From Candidatus Intestinimonas stercorigallinarum (GTDB lineage: Bacteria; Bacillota; Clostridia; Oscillospirales; Oscillospiraceae): DNA of 6,171 nt. A program made the position numbers and the translations under genes. Below the pieces are notes generated by a model. The model saw nothing but the letters and a program-made list of their open reading frames with translations. It ran no database searches and had not been told where the DNA came from. Where the stretch lies: NCBI GenBank assembly GCA_019115345.1, contig DXDV01000214.1:1-6171 (forward strand), given 5' to 3'. Positions 1-6,102 of this stretch are shown one piece after another (position 1 is the stretch's first letter; each line of letters begins with the position of its first letter).

Positions 1-22
1 GCCTCGAATGGGATCACATCCC

Positions 23-51
23 CCGCAGCCCTTGCAGGGCAAGGGCTGCGG
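23..51 (-). other. GC-rich hairpin downstream of the importer operon
   Basis: Inverted repeat with a perfect 12-bp stem (23-34 pairing with 40-51) around a 5-nt loop. It lies about 55 nt after the stop of the ATPase gene. No T-run follows it on either strand, so it is not a canonical intrinsic terminator. It may protect the 3' end of the importer mRNA or work with the neighbouring hairpin at 67-94. A short additional inverted repeat (10-14 with 18-22) sits directly beside it. No gene is recognisable in positions 1-106. Confidence 0.45.
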
Positions 52-66
52 CGAGCAAAGCGAGGA

Positions 67-94
67 CTTTTCCGCCCTGGGGAGGGCGGGAAAG
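67..94 (-). terminator. Possible 3'-end hairpin of the importer operon
   Basis: Twelve-base-pair stem (67-78 with 83-94, one G-T wobble) with a 4-nt loop, beginning 12 nt beyond the ATPase stop codon on the minus strand. Position fits an operon end. The T-rich side is on the 5' arm in the direction of transcription and the 3' arm is followed by TCCTCG, so a U-tract is lacking. Termination here is therefore uncertain; 3'-end stabilisation or Rho-assisted termination are alternatives. Confidence 0.4.
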
Positions 95-106
95 CAACGG
101 GATGCT

Positions 107-892
107 TTAATTTTCCGAATACCGGTTCAGGAACTGCCGGGTGCGCTCCTCCCGGGGCCGCTCGATGACCTCCCGGGCGGGACCCTGCTCCACGATGACG
201 CCGCTGTCCATAAAGATGACCTGATCGGCCACGTCCCGGGCGAAGGCCATCTCATGGGTGACGATGATCATGGTGGTCTTCTGCTCGGCCAGGGAGCGGA
301 TCACCTTGAGCACTTCCCCGGTGAGCTCCGGGTCCAGGGCGGAGGTGGGCTCGTCGAAGCAGAGGATGTCGGGGCTCAGGGCCAGGGCCCGGGCGATGGC
401 CACCCGCTGCTGCTGGCCGCCGGAGAGCTGGTGGGGATAGTGCCCCGCCCGGTCGGAGAGCCCCATCTTCTCCAGAAGAGACAGGCCCTCCGTCCGGATC
501 TCCTCCAGAATGGCCTTTTTGTTCTGCTTGAAATCAGGCCGCTCCTGGCTCAAAAGCTCCTTGGCCAGGGTGACGTTCTGGAGGGCGGTGTACTGGGGAA
601 AGAGGTTAAAGGACTGAAAGACCAGCCCGAAGTGGAGCCGCTTTTTCCGCACCTCGCTCTCCCGCTGGGTGGCGGGGTCATCGGAGTCGAAGAGGGTCTC
701 CCCGCCCACCAGGATGCGCCCGTGGTCGGGGGTCTCCAGGAAGTTGAGGCACCGGAGCAGGGTGGTCTTGCCGGAGCCGGAGGAGCCGATGATGGCCAGG
801 GCCTGCCCCTGGTCCAGGGAAAAGCTGATGTCTTGGAGCACTTTGGTGTCCCCAAAGTGCTTTTCGATGTGCTGTACGTCCAGGATCGCCAT
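107..892 (-). CDS. Polar amino-acid ABC transporter, ATP-binding protein (GlnQ/HisP family)
   Basis: Cytoplasmic ATPase subunit that powers uptake of an amino acid or similar polar solute through the permease encoded just upstream. The 261-residue protein has every nucleotide-binding-domain motif: Walker A GSSGSGKT (36-43), Q-loop glutamine 93 in FQSFNLFP, signature LSGGQ (156-160), Walker B ILCFDE (176-181) with catalytic Glu181, D-loop SALD (184-187) and switch His213. The phrase FDEPTSALDPE is typical of the GlnQ/HisP/ArtP group. It is slightly longer than usual (about 240-255) because of roughly ten extra residues between the Q-loop and the signature (around 115-135). The start is supported by AAAGGAG at 901-907, 8 nt before the ATG. 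That site overlaps the permease stop codon, the genes being 13 nt apart, so translation is probably coupled. It is the last gene of the operon. The exact substrate cannot be read from this subunit. Confidence 0.95.
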   Translation of the reverse strand: MAILDVQHIEKHFGDTKVLQDISFSLDQGQALAIIGSSGSGKTTLLRCLNFLETPDHGRILVGGETLFDSDDPATQRESEVRKKRLHFGLVFQSFNLFPQYTALQNVTLAKELLSQERPDFKQNKKAILEEIRTEGLSLLEKMGLSDRAGHYPHQLSGGQQQRVAIARALALSPDILCFDEPTSALDPELTGEVLKVIRSLAEQKTTMIIVTHEMAFARDVADQVIFMDSGVIVEQGPAREVIERPREERTRQFLNRYSEN

Positions 893-905
893 GGTTCCCC
901 CTCCT

Positions 906-1589
906 TTAACGGAAAAATTCCAGCTTCTTTTCCAGCCGCCCCAGCAGGACGGTCACCACGCCGCTGAAGACCAGGTAGTAGACCGCCGTGAAGAAGAGGG
1001 GCCACACCAGGCCGGAGTAGCCCTGGTTCCCCTTCATAAAGGACTCGCCCATCCAGATGACCTCCTGGAGGGCGATGACCCGGGCCAGGGAGGTGTCCTT
1101 GACCAGGGTGATGACCTCATTGGACATGGGGGGCACGATGCGCTTGATCATCTGGAGAAGGGTGACCTTGAAGAAGATCTGGGATTTGGTCATGCCCAGC
1201 ACCAGGCCGGCCTCCTGCTGGCCCACCGGCACCCCCTGGATGCCCCCCCGGTAGATCTCGGAGAAGTAGCAGGCGTAGTTGATGACGAAGGCCACGCACA
1301 CCGCCGTCATCCGCCCGTTTTCCCCGCTGGGCCAGGTGAAGAGGTCCTTCATGCCCGGCACGTAGAAAATGGTGATGATCTGGAGCACCAGGGGGGTGCC
1401 CCGGATGATCCATACCAGCGTCCGGGTGAGCCAGCGCAAAGGCGTGAAGCGGCTCATGGAGCCGAAGGAGATCACCAGTCCCAGGGGGACGGCGCCGATG
1501 ATGGTGATGAAAAAGAGCTGCAGGGTCTTGAGGAAGCCGCTGTTGAGGGCGGCCACCACCGTCTGGAATTCTTGGGAGGTGAAGAACAT
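906..1589 (-). CDS. Polar amino-acid ABC transporter, permease (HisMQ family)
   Basis: Integral membrane subunit forming the translocation path of the importer. At 227 residues it has the usual HisMQ length. Hydrophobic segments lie near residues 19-43, 54-77, 93-110, 155-178 and 194-217. Family landmarks are RGTPLVLQ (63-70), the cytoplasmic EAA coupling loop that contacts the ATPase (about 111-154, with EIYRGGIQGVP, QEAGLVLGM and the trailing RIVPP), and the downstream KDTSLA (164-169). The reading frame could extend 9 codons upstream to a TTG at 1614-1616, but that codon lies in a hairpin arm and has no ribosome binding site. The ATG at 1587-1589 has AGAGGA 8 nt upstream and is preferred. 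Only one permease gene is present, so the channel is probably a homodimer. Confidence 0.93.
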   Translation of the reverse strand: MFFTSQEFQTVVAALNSGFLKTLQLFFITIIGAVPLGLVISFGSMSRFTPLRWLTRTLVWIIRGTPLVLQIITIFYVPGMKDLFTWPSGENGRMTAVCVAFVINYACYFSEIYRGGIQGVPVGQQEAGLVLGMTKSQIFFKVTLLQMIKRIVPPMSNEVITLVKDTSLARVIALQEVIWMGESFMKGNQGYSGLVWPLFFTAVYYLVFSGVVTVLLGRLEKKLEFFR

Positions 1590-1597
1590 AGGATCGT

Positions 1598-1603
1598 CCT
1601 CTC
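1598..1603 (-). promoter_or_regulatory. Ribosome binding site that sets the permease start
   Basis: AGAGGA on the minus strand, 8 nt from the ATG at 1587-1589. It selects this start over the in-frame TTG at 1614-1616, which has no such site and begins inside the base of the 1614-1649 hairpin. Confidence 0.75.
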
Positions 1604-1613
1604 TGTGGGTGGT

Positions 1614-1649
1614 CAAAGGCAGAGGGCGCTGGAGCGCCCTCTGCCTTTG
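1614..1649 (-). other. Intra-operon 16-bp hairpin between binding protein and permease genes
   Basis: Perfect inverted repeat: 1614-1629 pairs with 1634-1649 around the loop TGGA, beginning about 18 nt past the binding-protein stop codon. The 3' side has only three T residues, so it is a weak or leaky terminator at best. In solute-binding-protein operons such hairpins commonly stabilise the upstream message and reduce read-through, which keeps the binding protein in excess over the membrane subunits. That role is inferred here from position and strength. Confidence 0.75.
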
Positions 1650-1667
1650 TGCAGCGTTGTGGGAGAA

Positions 1668-2555
1668 TTACTCCAGGATGATGGCGTCCTGGAGGCCGTA
1701 GGTGGCGGCGGTGGCCTCCACGGTGCCGTCGGCCACGGCGGCGGCCCAGAACTCGTTGAAGACGTCCACCAGATCGGAGCCCTTGCGGAAGCCCACGCCG
1801 TACTCCTCGGACTCCAGTCCCTGGGCCTCGTTGAGGTTGACGCTGTAAACCAGGTCGGCATAGCTGGTGCCCTCGCCGGTCATATCGGCGGCCATGAGCA
1901 CGTCGATAACGGCGGCGTCGGAGGTGCCGGCGGCCACCTCCATGAGGGTGTTGGCCTGGGACTGGACGGGCACGGTGGTGGCCCCCAGGGCCTCGGCGGC
2001 GTCCTCACCGGCGGAGCCGGACTCCACGGCGATGTTCAGGCCCTCCAGAGAGGTGAGGCCCTCAAAGTCGGCGGCCTTGTCGGCGGGATAGACCAGGGTC
2101 TGGTAGTTGGTGCAGTAAGGCACCGAGGTGCTCATGGCGGCCATGACCTCGTCGTTGAGGGTCATGCCGTTCCACACCACGTCGATGTTCTTGGAGTCCA
2201 GCTCCATCACCTTATAATCCCAGGTGATCTCCTGGAACTCCACCGCCACGCCCAGGCTCTCGGCGAAGGCCTTGGCCATGTCGGCGTCGAAGCCGATCCA
2301 CTCGTCGCTGCCCTCGGCCTTGTAGTCCATGGGCGCGAAATTGGTGATGCCCACCACCAGGGTGCCCTTGTCCTGGACATAGGCCAGGTCGCTCTCGGCG
2401 GCGGCGGTCTCAGCGGGGGTCGTTTCGGCGGGGGTGGTCTCCGCCGGAGCTGTGCTCTCGGGGGCGGTGGTCTCGTCGCTGCCGCCGGAGCAGGCGGCCA
2501 GGGAGAAGCAGAGAGACAGGGCCAGCAGGGAGGCGGCCAGACGTTTCTTCCTCAT
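1668..2555 (-). CDS. Amino-acid-type ABC transporter substrate-binding lipoprotein
   Basis: Extracytoplasmic receptor that captures the solute and delivers it to the permease. The 295-residue precursor begins with a lipoprotein signal: basic MRKKR, a hydrophobic stretch and the lipobox L19-A20-A21-C22, so the mature protein should be anchored through Cys22. A low-complexity Thr/Pro/Glu/Ala tether (23-55) follows. The SBP_bac_3-type fold runs from about 57 to the end, with GTLVVGITNFAPMDY (64-78), IGFDADMAKAFAE (87-99), the lobe-crossing region IDVVWNGMTL (124-133), and AAVID (214-218), where Asp218 matches the aspartate that usually holds the ligand amino group. The arginine usually found in the GMTxTxER segment is replaced by Val137, so the ligand may not be an ordinary alpha-amino acid. 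The ATG at 2553-2555 is preferred over one 24 nt upstream because GGAGGA (2565-2570) is ideally placed for it and the lipoprotein signal starts there. First gene of the operon. Confidence 0.92.
   Translation of the reverse strand: MRKKRLAASLLALSLCFSLAACSGGSDETTAPESTAPAETTPAETTPAETAAAESDLAYVQDKGTLVVGITNFAPMDYKAEGSDEWIGFDADMAKAFAESLGVAVEFQEITWDYKVMELDSKNIDVVWNGMTLNDEVMAAMSTSVPYCTNYQTLVYPADKAADFEGLTSLEGLNIAVESGSAGEDAAEALGATTVPVQSQANTLMEVAAGTSDAAVIDVLMAADMTGEGTSYADLVYSVNLNEAQGLESEEYGVGFRKGSDLVDVFNEFWAAAVADGTVEATAATYGLQDAIILE
2403..2447 (-). repeat. 15-bp tandem repeat coding the lipoprotein tether
   Basis: Three imperfect 15-bp units encode PAETT, PAETT and PAETA (residues 37-51) in the flexible linker between the lipid anchor and the ligand-binding domain. 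Codons differ between units (for example CCG/CCC for Pro and GAG/GAA for Glu), so the repeat is old or selected at protein level. Copy number may vary between strains. Confidence 0.7.
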
Positions 2556-2564
2556 GGTATCAGA

Positions 2565-2570
2565 TCCTCC
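2565..2570 (-). promoter_or_regulatory. Ribosome binding site that sets the binding-protein start
   Basis: GGAGGA on the minus strand, 9 nt before the ATG at 2553-2555. The upstream in-frame ATG at 2577-2579 lies 5' of this site, so it cannot use it and would add eight residues ahead of the basic start of the signal peptide. Confidence 0.8.
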
Positions 2571-2588
2571 ATTTGTCATGATTGTTGC

Positions 2589-2609
2589 GCGCCGGGTCCC
2601 ACCCGGTGC
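2589..2609 (-). other. Hairpin at the 5' end of the importer mRNA
   Basis: Inverted repeat with a 9-bp stem (2589-2597 with 2601-2609, one wobble) and a 3-nt loop. The predicted transcription start of the minus-strand promoter is near 2609, so the hairpin would form the very 5' end of the message, where such structures often slow decay. The core CCGGGTcccACCCGG could instead be a protein-binding dyad overlapping the start site. Confidence 0.5.
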
Positions 2610-2615
2610 TTTAAC

Positions 2616-2644
2616 ATATTACCACGATAAATCGCCAATGTAAA
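2616..2644 (-). promoter_or_regulatory. Sigma-A-type promoter of the amino-acid importer operon
   Basis: On the minus strand, TTTACA (2639-2644) and TAATAT (2616-2621) are separated by exactly 17 nt. Each box is close to the TTGACA/TATAAT consensus. Transcription should start near 2609, giving a leader of about 54 nt before the binding-protein ATG. No transcript data were available. Confidence 0.7.
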
Positions 2645-2754
2645 GAGAAAAGTGGAGGGTCCGGCCCCGCGGTTGTCTTGCCTAGTTTTATCCCCTATTC
2701 TTTGTGCGAATTGCCAAAGAACACCGCCCGCGGCAAAAAAAATTCTGAAATTTG

Positions 2755-2765
2755 TGGTAGTACCA
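2755..2765. promoter_or_regulatory. Candidate operator palindrome upstream of the etf promoter
   Basis: TGGTAGTACCA is a perfect 11-bp palindrome with a single central base. Its centre is 18 nt before the -35 box, or near -53 relative to the predicted start. This is a usual place for an activator or an upstream operator. I do not recognise it as a known site; it lacks the TTGTTAA/TTAACAA arms expected of Rex. An 11-bp dyad can also arise by chance. Confidence 0.3.
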
Positions 2766-2777
2766 ATACTTTTTCGA

Positions 2778-2806
2778 TTGACAATCCGCCCGCCCCGGTA
2801 TATGAT
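2778..2806 (+). promoter_or_regulatory. Sigma-A-type promoter of the etfB-etfA-acyl-CoA dehydrogenase operon
   Basis: TTGACA (2778-2783) is a perfect -35 box and TATGAT (2801-2806) a near-perfect -10 box, spaced by 17 nt. Transcription should start around 2812-2814. The strength of the match suggests high basal expression, as expected for a central fermentation operon. The leader to the etfB start is about 110 nt. Confidence 0.82.
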
Positions 2807-2812
2807 GTTTTA

Positions 2813-2922
2813 CGGGAAAAATGGCCGTGGACAAGTGCGCTCCCATCGTAGGCGCGGGCTTGAAAAACGCCATGGGACGGGCCTTGTGCCGGTCTCAAAA
2901 AACGTAATAGGAGGAAACAGAA
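2813..2922 (+). other. Structured 5' leader of the etf operon
   Basis: The transcribed region before etfB can form two mutually exclusive pairings. In one, 2821-2825 (ATGGC) pairs with 2869-2873 and encloses a smaller stem (2832-2840 with 2852-2862). In the other, 2841-2846 (TCCCAT) pairs with 2872-2877 (ATGGGA). A further imperfect hairpin lies at 2876-2894. The ribosome binding site AGGAGG (2909-2914), 8 nt before the etfB ATG, stays free in all of these. There is no terminator-like U-tract. I do not recognise a known riboswitch class. A 28-codon ORF (2821-2907) also fits here. Confidence 0.4.
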
Positions 2923-3726
2923 ATGAACATGCTTGTTTGCGTCAAGCAGGTGCCGGATACGACCGAAATCAAGATCGATCCGGTAAAGAACACCTTGATC
3001 CGCGAAGGCGTGCCCAGCATCGTCAACCCCTTTGACGGTTATGCTCTGGAAGCCGCCGCACGGATCAAGGACGCCGATCCCAGCGCCAAGATCGTGGTGC
3101 TCTCCATGGGCCCCGAGCAGGCCAAGGCCGCTCTGAAGGAGTGCCTGGCCATCGCCGCTGACAAGGCCTATCTGGTGTCCGGGCGGGCCTTCGGCGGCTC
3201 CGACACTCTGGCCACCAGCTACATCATCTCCGAGGCCGTGAAGAAGGTCGAGGAGATCGAGGGCAAGTTCGACGTGATCTTCTGCGGCAAGCAGGCTATC
3301 GACGGCGACACCGCCCAGGTCGGCCCCGAGCTGGCTGAGCACCTGGGCTATCCCCAGGTGACCTACGGCCTGGAGGCCGAGGTGGACGGCGACACCATCA
3401 AGGTGAAGAAGGAAGTGGAGGACGGCGTGGAGGTCATCGCCGCCAAGATGCCCGCTGTGGTCACCTTCACCAAGCCCGCCTGGGATCCCCGTTATCCCAC
3501 CATCAAGCGGAAGATGGCCGCCAACCGCGCCGAGATCCCCGTTCTGGGCGAGGACGCCTTCCCCGAGATCGACACCACCCGCATCGGCCTGAAGGGCTCC
3601 CCCACTCACGTGAAGAAGACCTTCGTGCCCCAGAAGAAGACCGGCGGCGTGAAGATCAAGGAAGAGACCGCTGAAGAGTCCGCGAAGAAGCTGTTCCAGC
3701 TGCTCAGCGACGCCAGCATTATCTAA
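2923..3726 (+). CDS. etfB: Electron transfer flavoprotein, beta subunit (bifurcating type)
   Basis: Cytoplasmic subunit of the heterodimer that passes electrons to the acyl-CoA dehydrogenase encoded two genes later. The 267-residue protein has the usual length. It opens with the typical MNMLVCVKQVPDTTEIKID (1-19), followed by NPFDGYALEAA (35-45), GGSDTLATS (91-99) and CGKQAIDGDTAQVGPELAEH (121-140), then GYPQVTY (142-148). In Etfs of mitochondrial type, which bind AMP, the matching loop reads QAIDDDCNQTG. The DGDTAQVGP form is that of bifurcating clostridial and Acidaminococcus Etfs, where this site holds a second FAD that accepts electrons from NADH. The loop around DPRYPTIKRKM (188-198) corresponds to the segment that docks on the dehydrogenase. 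A perfect AGGAGG lies 8 nt upstream. Bifurcation is inferred from sequence, not shown. Confidence 0.95.
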   Translation: MNMLVCVKQVPDTTEIKIDPVKNTLIREGVPSIVNPFDGYALEAAARIKDADPSAKIVVLSMGPEQAKAALKECLAIAADKAYLVSGRAFGGSDTLATSYIISEAVKKVEEIEGKFDVIFCGKQAIDGDTAQVGPELAEHLGYPQVTYGLEAEVDGDTIKVKKEVEDGVEVIAAKMPAVVTFTKPAWDPRYPTIKRKMAANRAEIPVLGEDAFPEIDTTRIGLKGSPTHVKKTFVPQKKTGGVKIKEETAEESAKKLFQLLSDASII

Positions 3727-3743
3727 GGGAGGGGGAGATCACA

Positions 3744-4748
3744 ATGGAAGCTAAGACCAAGGATCTTTGGGTATTTGTAGAGACCAACGAGGACGGCACC
3801 GCCAAGAACGTGGGCATCGAGCTGCTCACTCCCGGCAAGGACATGGCCGCCAAGCAGGGCGGCGCCCTGGTGGCCGTGGTCATCGGCAACAACGTGGACG
3901 AGGCTGTGAAGGCCGCTTCCGAGCACGGCGCCGACAAGGTGATCGTGGTGGAAGGCCCTGAGTACGCCCACTACACCACCGACGCTTACGCCATCGCCCT
4001 GGTGGCCCTGGTGGAGAAGTACGGCCCCACCAGCATGCTCATCGGCGCCACCAACAACGGCCGCGATCTGGGCCCCCGCGTGTCCTGCCGTCTGCACACC
4101 GGCCTGACCGCCGACTGCACCGCCCTGGACATCGACGAGGAGAGCGGCAACGTGGCCTGGACCCGTCCCGCCTTCGGCGGCAACCTGATGGCCACCATCC
4201 TCTGCCCCGACCACCGGCCCCAGATCGGCACCGTCCGTCCCGGCGTGTTCAAGAAGTCCGACGCCGGTGAGGCCAAGGCCGAGATCATCAAGGAAGACAT
4301 CCACGTGGATGCCAAGGATATCCGCACCCAGGTGCTGGAGCTCATCAAAGAGGCCGGCGGCGAGTCCGTGGACCTTGAGGGCGCCGAGATCATCGTCTCC
4401 GGCGGCCGCGGCGTGGGCGGCCCCGAGGGCTTCGAGCCCGTCAAGGCCCTGGCCGACGCTCTGGGCGCCACCGTGGGCGCTTCCCGCGCCGCCGTGGACG
4501 CCGGCTGGATCGCTCACGCCCATCAGGTCGGTCAGACCGGCAAGACCGTGGGTCCCAAGCTCTACATCGCCTGCGGCATCTCCGGCGCCATTCAGCACGT
4601 GGCCGGCATGAGCAGCTCCGACTGCATCGTCGCCATCAACAAGGACCCCGAGGCCCCCATCTTCGACATCGCCGACTACGGCGTCGTGGGCAACCTCTTT
4701 GAGGTCCTCCCCGTCCTCACTGAGGAGATCAAGAAGGCCCGCGCCTAA
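3744..4748 (+). CDS. etfA: Electron transfer flavoprotein, alpha subunit
   Basis: Partner of EtfB; it carries the FAD that shuttles electrons to the dehydrogenase. The 334 residues comprise an N-terminal alpha/beta domain (about 1-190), with GATNNGRDLGPRV (101-113), TGLTADCT (119-126) and WTRPAFGGN (139-147), and a C-terminal FAD domain (about 200-334), with GGRGVGG (220-226), GASRAAVDAGW (245-255), VGQTGKTVGPKLYIACGISG (262-281), IQHVAGM (283-289) and ADYGVVG (310-316). Arg248, the Gln264-Thr268 loop and His285 match the flavin-binding residues of the family. There is no N-terminal ferredoxin-like domain, unlike some longer clostridial EtfA proteins. It starts 17 nt after etfB, behind a G-rich ribosome binding site (about 3727-3737), so the two are translated from one message. 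A 101-nt gap then precedes the dehydrogenase. Confidence 0.96.
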   Translation: MEAKTKDLWVFVETNEDGTAKNVGIELLTPGKDMAAKQGGALVAVVIGNNVDEAVKAASEHGADKVIVVEGPEYAHYTTDAYAIALVALVEKYGPTSMLIGATNNGRDLGPRVSCRLHTGLTADCTALDIDEESGNVAWTRPAFGGNLMATILCPDHRPQIGTVRPGVFKKSDAGEAKAEIIKEDIHVDAKDIRTQVLELIKEAGGESVDLEGAEIIVSGGRGVGGPEGFEPVKALADALGATVGASRAAVDAGWIAHAHQVGQTGKTVGPKLYIACGISGAIQHVAGMSSSDCIVAINKDPEAPIFDIADYGVVGNLFEVLPVLTEEIKKARA

Positions 4749-4775
4749 GCGGCCTTCCGTGAGGACCCCCTTTTT
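4713..4775 (+). other. Possible leaky terminator or processing hairpin at the etfA end
   Basis: The last codons and stop of etfA can form a two-tier fold. An outer 8-bp stem pairs 4713-4720 (GTCCTCAC) with 4759-4766. An inner 7-bp stem pairs 4733-4739 with 4751-4757 and is extended by a two-pair tip after a bulge. CCCC and then TTTTT (4771-4775) follow. The four C residues between stem and T-run make it a poor terminator, so partial read-through to the dehydrogenase gene would be expected. Low confidence because half of it is coding sequence. Confidence 0.3.
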
Positions 4776-4849
4776 AAGGTGGCTCGGGCCTGATCAGCCC
4801 TAGTCCGCGTTGGGATAAATTACTTTACGTAAAAGGAAGGGATTTAGTC

Positions 4850-5992
<1,143 letters not shown>

Positions 5993-6011
5993 GCAATCTT
6001 CCCTCCAACAC

Positions 6012-6049
6012 AAAATGGCCCGCGTCCTTATGGACGCGGGCCATTTTTT
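6012..6049 (+). terminator. Intrinsic terminator of the etf operon, probably bidirectional
   Basis: A perfect 16-bp stem (6012-6027 with 6032-6047) with loop TTAT, GC-rich at the top, flanked by an A-run on the left and a run of six T residues (6044-6049) on the right. It begins 19 nt after the dehydrogenase stop codon. The A-run on the opposite arm gives four T residues for minus-strand transcripts, so it can also act as a back-up terminator for the convergent spore-protein gene. Confidence 0.95.
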
Positions 6050-6057
6050 AGTCTGTC

Positions 6058-6084
6058 AAAAACCTCTGCCCCGCTCAGGGGCGG
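6058..6084 (-). terminator. Probable terminator of the convergent spore-protein gene
   Basis: On the minus strand, a GC-rich hairpin (6066-6072 with 6078-6084, including one wobble, 5-nt loop) is followed after three bases by TTTTT (6062-6058). It lies about 20 nt beyond the stop codon of the SASP gene. A small second hairpin (6087-6091 with 6096-6100, loop of four) sits directly after that stop codon. Confidence 0.55.
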
Positions 6085-6102
6085 CGCACCCTTACGGGTG
6101 GA

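Larger units (their letters stand above)
2556..2922. other. Divergent intergenic region between importer and etf operons
   Basis: No protein gene of normal size is supported in these 367 nt. From left to right it holds the importer ribosome binding site (2565-2570), a hairpin near the importer transcript start (2589-2609), the minus-strand promoter (2616-2644), about 130 nt without a clear signal apart from an A8 run (2735-2742), a short palindrome (2755-2765), the plus-strand promoter (2778-2806), and an etf leader of about 110 nt with RNA-folding potential. The two promoters face away from each other with about 130 nt between their -35 boxes, enough room for shared regulator sites. Confidence 0.8.

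Noticed and set aside
1590..1616. Permease start at the TTG codon at 1614-1616
   Set aside because: No ribosome binding site precedes it and it lies in the arm of a stable hairpin. The ATG at 1587-1589 has a well-placed AGAGGA and gives the normal family N-terminus.
669..2630. Plus-strand open frame of 653 codons across the permease and binding-protein genes
   Set aside because: It is antisense to two well-supported genes, rich in Gly/His/Leu low-complexity sequence, has no recognisable domain, and crosses from the permease over the intergenic hairpin. Long antisense frames are expected from the high GC and strong codon bias.
2711..2742. TTGCC/GGCAA inverted repeat next to an A8 run as a possible minus-strand terminator or Rex-like site
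   Set aside because: The stem is only 5 bp with a 16-nt loop, the A8 run gives T residues on the wrong side for a minus-strand terminator, and no gene ends nearby.
2652..3035. Plus-strand open frame of 127 codons starting before the etf promoter
   Set aside because: It runs through the promoter and overlaps the first 113 nt of etfB in another frame, has no ribosome binding site, and has no recognisable product.
4791..4821. Possible promoter directly before the dehydrogenase gene (GATAAAT with an upstream TGATCA)
   Set aside because: No acceptable -35 box lies 16-18 nt upstream of the AT-rich hexamer, so it falls well short of the two clear promoters in the window.
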